A model generated the notes under the pieces. That model made no database searches and had not been told where the DNA came from. It worked only from the letters and a program-made list of their open reading frames with translations. A stretch of 9,720 nucleotides of DNA. Origin: Verrucomicrobiota bacterium (GTDB lineage: Bacteria > Verrucomicrobiota > Verrucomicrobiia > Opitutales > UBA953). The stretch spans positions 1-9,720 of the forward strand of contig RFRI01000036.1 in assembly GCA_009924535.1 (NCBI GenBank), read 5' to 3'. The translations under genes and the position numbers were made by a program. Of this stretch, positions 1 to 4,717 are shown one piece after another (the first letter of the stretch is position 1; each line of letters begins with the position of its first letter).

Positions 1-104
1 TGACGGGGCGCGGAGGCGACCGCTAAGCTGCCGGCGTCTAGGGGCTCTTGCTGGAGGCGCCTGGTCTCCCCTTAGAAATACTGCGCCGTACCAACTGCAA
101 ATGA

Positions 105-467
105 TCAGTGTTTTGTAAAGAATGCGTTTTCTGAAGGCTTTGTGTAGCGTGAGCTTACGATCTGAACGCCGTTATCCACCACTCTTTCGCTCTGATCAAA
201 TCCTACTGCAATGATTTCGGGGTTAAGGGCGTCTTGGGTCTCCGCATAAAGCATGAAGCTTGCCCTGTGTGGGGCGCCCGAGTTGCAAAGGTTTATGCGT
301 TTAAATAAAATTTTCTCTTCGTTTAATTTAGAGATGACGGAAGCCAAGTCATCTCCAGTATGGATGGAGGTTAATCCTTTTACGTGATTATAAGCACAAC
401 CTGTCAGGTTGATTGTCGCCATGAGGGAGATGAGGCGGAGTCGACGCAGGAGATTTGCCTTAATCAT
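105..467 (-). CDS. Small lipoprotein, possibly BamE-like or an immunity partner
   Basis: Unrecognised 120-aa protein. The N-terminus has a basic stretch (K3, R8, R9, R11), a hydrophobic run, and a lipobox L-T-G-C at residues 21-24, so it should be lipid-modified on Cys24 and anchored in an envelope membrane. The mature part is about 97 aa with one further cysteine (Cys61). A segment around residues 86-98 (AVGFDQSERVVD) loosely recalls the strand pattern of small BamE/SmpA-like lipoproteins, but this is only an impression. Its start ATG overlaps the stop of the upstream 405-aa gene as ATGA (464-467), so the two are almost certainly co-translated from one mRNA. Codon and base composition is AT-rich like the 3' half of that upstream gene and unlike the chromosome to the right. 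A periplasm-facing lipoprotein directly behind a secreted protein could be its inhibitor, immunity protein or membrane anchor; this is inference. Confidence 0.72.
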   Translation of the reverse strand: MIKANLLRRLRLISLMATINLTGCAYNHVKGLTSIHTGDDLASVISKLNEEKILFKRINLCNSGAPHRASFMLYAETQDALNPEIIAVGFDQSERVVDNGVQIVSSRYTKPSENAFFTKH

Positions 468-1681
468 GGCCTCTGGATCACTTGATACCCAATGTCGTCA
501 ATGTTTAGGTATGGTATGTTGGTGTTGAAACCGGGCGACCAGTTGACTGGATCAACCTGGCTGAATCCAAGATAGGTTAGAAACGTTGAGGAGTATGAAT
601 TGGAATTGTAACCGCCATTAGAAGCCAGCCCGTCATAACGGGTTTGGGAGGCGTTCAACGCTGAGCTGAAGTCATTCGCGTATTTTAGTACTATGTTGAA
701 ATCTGTAAGGACATATCCGATGCTCTGCCTGTTTACGGTCTGAGATGGAGTGTCAGCTGCGTTTGAGTCGAAGGCTGCAGTTTGTGCGAAAATCATACTA
801 TTTTCGTCGGGGCCTGCTCTTGTTTCAAATTGATTCCCCAATGTCACGTTAGACTCAGTGAGGATAACGAATGTGTGGTATGCATAATTAGTGAACCATA
901 TATGGGTGAATCCCAATTCTATCCCAACTCGCGAGATGGTTTCTGGCGTTGGTTGACTGGTTGAGTCGCCACCTTCGCCGGGGTCGGTCTGTTGCTGCGG
1001 GAATGACGCGTAGAACTCTCCGGTCGAGAAAAGGCCGGTGGACCAGTCGAGATAGGCTGCTTCCAGGGAAGTCGTTGACGATACTTGGGCGTCGTCGCCC
1101 GATGGCATCTTCTCGAGGATCGTGAGGGTGCGTTGAACCGCCACCATGGAATCTCCGAGCGCAACGTACACGTTGACTGATTCCGTGGCGTAATACTGTC
1201 GGGGGACATCATCAGGGATTGTCCTGTATCCCGGGGTGGAAACCCATACCGGATTGATGACCCAGTTGGGGTAATAAAGCGCGGATTGCAGGATTTCCCC
1301 CGTGGGACTTATGGCGTCGGGGTGGGCCCCGTAATAGGCTTCCTCGCTGTACCACATGCCGGAGTAGGCATCGTCGGTGTAGTTTCCGCCTGCGTCGATG
1401 ACCTGTGAATTGTCCCAGTAGCCCAAGGTGTCGTCCCATACGATCCTGGGTGGCGGTAGGTACATGCCGTCAGGCATGTATGAAGAGGGCATCGAGTATC
1501 GCCGATAGCCGCTGAACGCGCCGTTTCCGGCGCTATCCAAGGCTTGGTTTGAGGCCGAAGTGCCTGCCGGCGCGAGCCAGGTCATCGCGTTCGGCAGATC
1601 CTGCGTCTGTCCGGATGCGGTTGATGTCATCGCGAACACGTACATCGCGACGGCCACGATTAGCTTGATGGGGTGTGGCAT
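464..1681 (-). CDS. Secreted two-domain protein of unknown function, with a composition break between its domains
   Basis: Unrecognised 405-aa protein. Residues 1-24 look like a Sec signal peptide (Lys6, then a hydrophobic core, then small residues TASG before QTQ), so it is exported. An N-terminal domain (about 25-227) is rich in Tyr, Trp, Pro and Gly. A low-complexity linker rich in Pro, Gly, Thr and Ser spans about 228-248. A C-terminal domain (249-405) carries His269 in YHTFVILT, RAGP at 288-291, NSNS at 359-362 and SPG at 382-384. That spacing of motifs resembles C-terminal domains I recall from uncharacterised bacterial secreted proteins with H...GGP...NSN[ST]...PGW. There is no cysteine in the protein, so it cannot be a Cys-dependent hydrolase as it stands. 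GC is about 59% over the N-terminal coding part and about 46% over the C-terminal part, changing at the linker; the latter also uses codons such as ATA, AGA and AGT. The gene is translationally coupled to the lipoprotein behind it. No strong Shine-Dalgarno precedes the ATG. Confidence 0.75.
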   Translation of the reverse strand: MPHPIKLIVAVAMYVFAMTSTASGQTQDLPNAMTWLAPAGTSASNQALDSAGNGAFSGYRRYSMPSSYMPDGMYLPPPRIVWDDTLGYWDNSQVIDAGGNYTDDAYSGMWYSEEAYYGAHPDAISPTGEILQSALYYPNWVINPVWVSTPGYRTIPDDVPRQYYATESVNVYVALGDSMVAVQRTLTILEKMPSGDDAQVSSTTSLEAAYLDWSTGLFSTGEFYASFPQQQTDPGEGGDSTSQPTPETISRVGIELGFTHIWFTNYAYHTFVILTESNVTLGNQFETRAGPDENSMIFAQTAAFDSNAADTPSQTVNRQSIGYVLTDFNIVLKYANDFSSALNASQTRYDGLASNGGYNSNSYSSTFLTYLGFSQVDPVNWSPGFNTNIPYLNIDDIGYQVIQRP

Positions 1682-1741
1682 ACGTCATTGCTATCTCGGC
1701 TCCGACGCTGAGTCCACCGTTTAAATCCGGAGCTTGTGGTA

Positions 1742-1769
1742 ATTATATGTAAAAAAATGATACAGGCAA
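1742..1769 (-). promoter_or_regulatory. Candidate sigma70-type promoter for the secreted protein/lipoprotein operon
   Basis: On the minus strand a perfect -10 hexamer TATAAT (1742-1747) is preceded, after a 16-bp spacer, by TTGCCT (1764-1769), which matches the -35 consensus at 4 of 6 positions. The spacer contains a T-tract. The surrounding 60 bases are only about 33% GC, the most AT-rich part of this intergenic region. The predicted transcription start near 1735 would leave a leader of roughly 55 nt before the ATG at 1681. It faces the two-gene unit, which has no other obvious promoter. Confidence 0.5.
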
Positions 1770-1897
1770 CGTGAGTGTAAGTTGGATTTGCCGCATGTAT
1801 GAATCTCGGCCAAACTTGTAGGCATGTCCCTATGCGCAAGGTTGGTCTTTGCGGCGGCGATCAGGGTGCCCTTGCCGAAGGTGGACTCTAAGACACA

Positions 1898-1927
1898 CGG
1901 AGAGGATGGGTATTGAGACCATCCTCT
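1898..1927. repeat. Inverted repeat built from the tRNA-acceptor-like motif
   Basis: AGAGGATGG (1901-1909) and CCATCCTCT (1919-1927) form a perfect 9-bp inverted repeat around a 9-base loop. The left arm, extended to CGGAGAGGATGGG (1898-1910), is the exact reverse complement of 2083-2095, the last 13 bases of the tRNA-like fragment. The same word therefore occurs three times within 200 bp, once inverted and twice direct. No T-run follows on either strand, so it does not look like an intrinsic terminator. Binding sites or recombination arms of an integrative element are a possible role; this is inferred. Confidence 0.5.
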
Positions 1928-1993
1928 TATGGTTTGGAAACAATCCGAACGAAAGTCCCTTGCCTTTGCACGTTCTGCAGGATTAGGCTGATT

Positions 1994-2024
1994 TTGTCGT
2001 TAAGTTGTCCAATGGTTTGTCCAA
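1994..2024 (+). repeat. Three phased TTGTC direct repeats
   Basis: TTGTCGTTA (1994), TTGTCCAAT (2005) and TTGTCCAAC (2017) begin 11 and 12 bp apart, about one helical turn each. The last two share TTGTCCAA exactly. Such phasing suggests several protein copies binding one DNA face. They lie 50-80 bp inside the putative attachment site, where arm-type integrase or excisionase sites are often found. The repeats are short, so chance is possible. Confidence 0.35.
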
Positions 2025-2075
2025 CGAAACGGCGAACACCAATAAACATTAGGGTTTACGCTATGAGGAACGGAC

Positions 2076-2095
2076 TTCGAATCCCATCCTCTCCG
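2076..2095 (+). other. tRNA-Ser 3'-end fragment: putative attachment site (island edge)
   Basis: TTCGAATCCCATCCTCTCCG matches the 3' end of a bacterial tRNA: T-loop TTCGAAT (2076-2082), 3' T-stem CCCAT (2083-2087), acceptor 3' strand CCTCTCC (2088-2094) and discriminator G (2095). The acceptor CCTCTCC with G73 is typical of serine tRNAs (5' end GGAGAGG). The 5' T-stem strand here is CGGAC, which cannot pair with CCCAT, and no anticodon or D arm precedes it, so this is not a functional tRNA. Integrases of islands and phages commonly recombine at tRNA 3' ends and leave such a copy at the far boundary. Its orientation places the intact tRNA to the left of this window, with the island between. 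Composition changes at this point in agreement. Confidence 0.55.
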
Positions 2096-2130
2096 CGGGA
2101 TGCGGGCGGACGAAGGTAGGTTCTGGGTAG

Positions 2131-2166
2131 ACCTCTCTCGGAGGTGGGGTAGAAAAGCCTCACCCC
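2131..2166 (+). promoter_or_regulatory. Two tandem small hairpins abutting the start codon of the acyltransferase gene
   Basis: ACCTC (2131-2135) can pair with GAGGT (2141-2145) across the loop TCTCG. Directly after it, GGGGT (2146-2150) can pair with ACCCC (2162-2166). The second hairpin ends 1 nt before the ATG at 2168. The only good Shine-Dalgarno-like sequence, GGAGGT (2140-2145), is 22 nt from the ATG and lies within the first stem; the second hairpin could bring it closer to the start. The stems are only 5 bp, so significance is uncertain. Confidence 0.25.
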
Positions 2167-2167
2167 C

Positions 2168-3292
2168 ATGGAGACTCCTGCCCCGAAGTCCGAACGTCTA
2201 TTATCCCTCGATGCCCTGCGCGGCTTCGATCTTTTCTGGATCGTCGGCGGCCACGGCATCCTCGTCGCGCTCTTCAAGCTGACCGAGTGGGGTTGGTTGG
2301 GCGCGATCGACGATCAGCTCAAGCACGTCGATTGGAACGGCTTCCAGGCGTACGACCTCATCTTCCCGTTGTTCCTGTTCATGGCCGGCGTCTCGACGCC
2401 GTATTCGCTCACACGTCGCCTGACAGAAGGTGCCCGAGGCGAAGTCATCCGCAAGGTCATCCAGCGCGGCCTGATCCTCGTGCTGCTCGGTATCATCTAT
2501 AACAACGGCCTCCAGTGGAAGGGTCTCGAGAATATGCGCCTCGGTAGCGTGCTCGGACGGATCGGTCTCGCGGGCATGTTCGCCCAGCTCATCTTCGCCT
2601 TCAACTTTGAGACGCCCAAGCGCCTCTGGTATTGGTTGGCTGGCATCCTGCTCGGTTATTGGGCGGTCATGTCGTTCGGCCATGCGCCGGGTTTTGCCGC
2701 CGGCGACCTGACGATGGAGGGGAACTTCGCCAGCTATGTGGACCGGCTGCTGCTCCCGGGCAAGCTGCACAAGAAGGTCCACGACCCCGAAGGCCTGCTC
2801 GCGATGATCCCGGCGATCGGCAACGCCTTGCTCGGCATCCTGGCCGGCCTCTGGCTGCGTCGCTCGACGGAAGAAGTCTCGGGCGATCGCAAGGCCGCCG
2901 GCTTGGCGATCGCCGGTCTTGCGTTACTCGCGTTGGGCGGTCTCTGGAGCTTCGTCTTCCCCCTGAACAAGAACCTCTGGACCAGCTCGTTCGTGCTCTG
3001 GACCTGCGGGTGGGGCAGCCTGCTGCTGGCCTTGTTCTATTGGACGATCGACGTCCGCGGCTGGGCTCGCGGGTTCGGCGCCTTCTTCGCCGTCATCGGC
3101 ATGAACTCCGTCCTGATCTACCTCTCCGGAAAGTTCCTCAGCTACGATTACACGGCGCGCTTCTTCTTCGGGGGGCTGGCCTCGGCCTTGCCGCCCGCCG
3201 TCGGCACGCTCGTGATCGCCGTCGGCGTCTTCGCCGTCGAGTGGCTGCTCTTTTGGTTCCTCAATCGCCACAAGCTGTTCCTCAAGGTATAG
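2168..3292 (+). CDS. DUF5009/HGSNAT-like multi-pass membrane acyltransferase
   Basis: 374-aa polytopic membrane protein of the DUF5009 family, related to heparan-alpha-glucosaminide N-acetyltransferase (HGSNAT) and YeiB-type proteins. Diagnostic N-terminal sequence SLDALRGFDLFWI spans residues 13-25, followed by His53-Val-Asp-Trp-Asn-Gly (the conserved H-x-x-W-x-G surroundings of the proposed acyl-accepting histidine) and DLIFPLFLFMAGVS at 63-76. Further family blocks are DPEGLLAMIPAIGNALLG (207-224), FPLNKNLWTSS (264-274) and GMNSVLIYL (311-319). About ten hydrophobic segments are visible. Family members are thought to move acetyl or acyl groups across the membrane onto sugars; the substrate here is unknown, and many bacterial members are uncharacterised. 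An in-frame TAG at 2150 leaves ATG 2168 as the furthest upstream ATG. Length is normal for the family. It is the first chromosomal-type gene to the right of the island edge. Confidence 0.85.
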   Translation: METPAPKSERLLSLDALRGFDLFWIVGGHGILVALFKLTEWGWLGAIDDQLKHVDWNGFQAYDLIFPLFLFMAGVSTPYSLTRRLTEGARGEVIRKVIQRGLILVLLGIIYNNGLQWKGLENMRLGSVLGRIGLAGMFAQLIFAFNFETPKRLWYWLAGILLGYWAVMSFGHAPGFAAGDLTMEGNFASYVDRLLLPGKLHKKVHDPEGLLAMIPAIGNALLGILAGLWLRRSTEEVSGDRKAAGLAIAGLALLALGGLWSFVFPLNKNLWTSSFVLWTCGWGSLLLALFYWTIDVRGWARGFGAFFAVIGMNSVLIYLSGKFLSYDYTARFFFGGLASALPPAVGTLVIAVGVFAVEWLLFWFLNRHKLFLKV

Positions 3293-3344
3293 GGCTGTGC
3301 GGGTCTTCGCTTGTCTTCCCCTTGTACGTGCGGACGCTGTTAGG

Positions 3345-3749
3345 ATGTCCGAACCAAAGCTGAAGGTCACCCGGGGCGACATCATCGCCCGAGGCTTGCT
3401 TTGCCATTGCCCCAATTGCGGTAAGCGCGGCCTGCTCGCCTCGTGGTTCCGCCTGGGCAAGGCTTGTCGTTCGTGCGGCATGGATCTCGCCCGCTCGGCC
3501 GGGATCTATTCCGGCACGACCTCGATCGGCTACGTCGCCTCCATCCTCTTCGTCATCATCCCGGTCTGCTTCCTCGTCGTCTTCAAGGTCCTGTCCGTGA
3601 CGGCCGGCGTGCTGCTCGGCATCTTCGGCTCCTTCGGCTTCATCGTGTTGATCTACCCTGTCATGCTCTGCTGGATGGTGATGGCTTACCATGTGGCCAT
3701 GCCGGGCGAACTGCCTGCCAACGGCGGCAAGGAAGGTCGGGACGAGTGA
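3345..3749 (+). CDS. DUF983 family zinc-ribbon membrane protein
   Basis: 134-aa protein (from ATG 3345) of the DUF983/COG5349 family. A zinc ribbon is formed by Cys22-x2-Cys25 and Cys41-x2-Cys44, followed by SAGIYSG and two hydrophobic segments at about 63-81 and 86-114, so a small cytosolic metal-binding head precedes a two-helix membrane hairpin. The function of the family is not established; in other bacteria it is found near cytochrome oxidase or Nudix genes, an association not seen here. The frame is open upstream to a GTG at 3297, but ATG 3345 is preferred because MSEPKLKVTRGD fits the usual family N-terminus and the added 16 residues do not. It follows the acyltransferase gene by 52 nt on the same strand and may be co-transcribed. 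Confidence 0.82.
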   Translation: MSEPKLKVTRGDIIARGLLCHCPNCGKRGLLASWFRLGKACRSCGMDLARSAGIYSGTTSIGYVASILFVIIPVCFLVVFKVLSVTAGVLLGIFGSFGFIVLIYPVMLCWMVMAYHVAMPGELPANGGKEGRDE

Positions 3750-3761
3750 CCGCTAAGGGTC

Positions 3762-3794
3762 TTGACTTACATCTTCATATCTAGATAAGAAGAT
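3762..3794 (+). promoter_or_regulatory. Promoter element and 24-bp palindromic operator candidate upstream of metF
   Basis: A -35-like TTGACT (3762-3767) is followed by an almost perfect palindrome at 3771-3794: left half ATCTTCATATCT, right half AGATAAGAAGAT, with 11 of 12 positions pairing about the central CTAG. It ends 7 nt before the metF ATG. No -10 hexamer is clear; TAAGAA at 3786-3791 has an 18-bp spacer but matches only 3 of 6. The palindrome would cover the -10 region, the position of a repressor operator. It does not match the MetJ box (AGACGTCT) or the MetR site (TGAA-N5-TTCA). The factor is unknown; an ArsR-type S-adenosylhomocysteine regulator is one untested possibility. Confidence 0.5.
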
Positions 3795-3801
3795 ACTTCA
3801 G

Positions 3802-4680
3802 ATGTCCCGCCCGCTGCTCATCGATGCGCTCCGCAGTCCCGTGCGACCCACGGTGTCGGTGGAGTTCTTTCCGCCCAAGGACGCGGAGGGCGGGGCGCGC
3901 ATGCTCAAGGTCGCCGCGACGCTGAAGCCGCTGGGCATCGATTTCGCCTCCCTGACCTACGGCGCCGGGGGCACCTCCCGCGACACCACGATCACCTACG
4001 GCGCGGAGCTCGTGAAGATGGGGATCCCCCTGATCGGCCACCTCACCTGCGTCGGCCATTCTCGCGCCGAACTCGCCGGGATCATCAGCCAATATGACAA
4101 GGCAGGTTTCTCCGGCATCCTCGCCCTGCGCGGCGATCCGCCCAAGGGCCAGAAAGATTTCGTCGCGCATCCGGAGGGCTTCGCCCATGCGCAGGGACTC
4201 GTCCGCCAGATCGCCGCGGAGCGGCCTGGCCGTTTCGCCGTCGGCGTCGCCGGTTTCCCTGAGCGCCATCCGGACGCCGTCGACGACCTGTCGGATATCC
4301 GTTTCCTTGCGGGCAAGGTCGCGGCCGGCGCGGACTTCGTGACCACACAGCTCTTCCTCGACAACGAAGACTACTTCCGTTTCGTCGCCCGGGCCCGTGC
4401 GGCCGGCGTGACGGTGCCGATCCTTCCGGGTATCATGCCGGTCCTCTCTCTGAAGCAGGCCCGCAACTTCTGCGGCTTCTGCAAGGCGCGCATCCCGGAC
4501 GCCCTTGTCCGCGAACTCGAGGCCTGCGGTCCGGACGAAGAGGCCCAGCGTAAGGTCGGCGTCTCCTGGGCGGTCCGTCAGGCGAGGGGCCTGGTCGCGC
4601 GCGGCGCCCCTGGTTATCACGTCTATATCCTCAACAAGGCCGAGTCGGCGGTGGAGCTGTTCGCGGCCTTGAGGGGCTGA
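3802..4680 (+). CDS. metF: 5,10-methylenetetrahydrofolate reductase
   Basis: 292-aa flavoprotein that reduces 5,10-methylene-THF to 5-methyl-THF, the methyl donor for methionine synthesis; cytosolic TIM barrel with FAD. Visible family motifs are SVEFFPPK (19-26) with catalytic Glu21 (Glu28 in E. coli), LTYGAGGTSRD (51-61), GHLTCVG (79-85), LRGDPP (109-114) with Asp112 near the FAD N1/C2 (Asp120 in E. coli), GVAGFPERHP (148-157), TQLFLD (182-187) with substrate-binding Gln183, PILPGIMPV (206-214) and a C-terminal GYHVYILNKAE (271-281). Length is typical for the bacterial enzyme and lacks the regulatory C-terminal domain of eukaryotic MTHFR. The start at ATG 3802 fits the family. No strong Shine-Dalgarno is seen, which with the promoter so close suggests a very short leader. 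Gaps on either side are 52 nt and 37 nt. Confidence 0.95.
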   Translation: MSRPLLIDALRSPVRPTVSVEFFPPKDAEGGARMLKVAATLKPLGIDFASLTYGAGGTSRDTTITYGAELVKMGIPLIGHLTCVGHSRAELAGIISQYDKAGFSGILALRGDPPKGQKDFVAHPEGFAHAQGLVRQIAAERPGRFAVGVAGFPERHPDAVDDLSDIRFLAGKVAAGADFVTTQLFLDNEDYFRFVARARAAGVTVPILPGIMPVLSLKQARNFCGFCKARIPDALVRELEACGPDEEAQRKVGVSWAVRQARGLVARGAPGYHVYILNKAESAVELFAALRG

Positions 4681-4717
4681 AGGCATTAGGTTTGTCATTC
4701 CGCGGGCGAGGGGCTGA

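Larger units (their letters stand above)
1682..2167. other. 486-bp gene-free junction region
   Basis: I find no convincing gene between the two divergent transcription units. The region holds the minus-strand promoter (1742-1769), a 9-bp perfect hairpin (1901-1927), TTGTC direct repeats (1994-2024), a tRNA 3'-end fragment (2076-2095) and two small hairpins just before the next start codon (2131-2166). GC is about 45-57% from 1801 to 2100 and jumps to 60% or more after 2096. A minus-strand frame ending at 1721-1723 is open for more than 50 codons but has no good start and no recognisable product. Confidence 0.6.

Noticed and set aside
1..104. Gene at the left edge
   Set aside because: A plus-strand frame is open over 2-118 but gives an Arg/Gly-rich, unrecognisable peptide; nothing in these bases supports a gene.
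1721..1920. Minus-strand frame including TFGKGTLIAAAKTNLAH, a possible gene remnant
   Set aside because: It has no credible start codon or recognisable family, and it overlaps the predicted promoter; it could be a decayed coding fragment, but this cannot be supported.
1901..1927. Intrinsic terminator
   Set aside because: The stem is perfect, but no T-run follows it on either strand.
1899..2095. A complete tRNA-Ser with 5' GGAGAGG at 1899 and 3' CCTCTCCG ending at 2095
   Set aside because: The ends are 197 nt apart, there is no D arm or anticodon arm between them, and the 5' T-stem strand does not pair. A group I intron would need more room.
1913..2119. Plus-strand 68-codon frame in the intergenic region
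   Set aside because: It starts with TTG without a ribosome site, runs through the tRNA-like fragment and repeats, and has an implausible composition.
3297..3344. Upstream GTG start for the DUF983 protein
   Set aside because: The extra 16 residues do not fit the family N-terminus, and ATG 3345 gives the standard length.
3750..3801. SAM riboswitch before metF
   Set aside because: Only 52 nt are available and the palindrome has no loop or core motifs of any SAM riboswitch class that I know.
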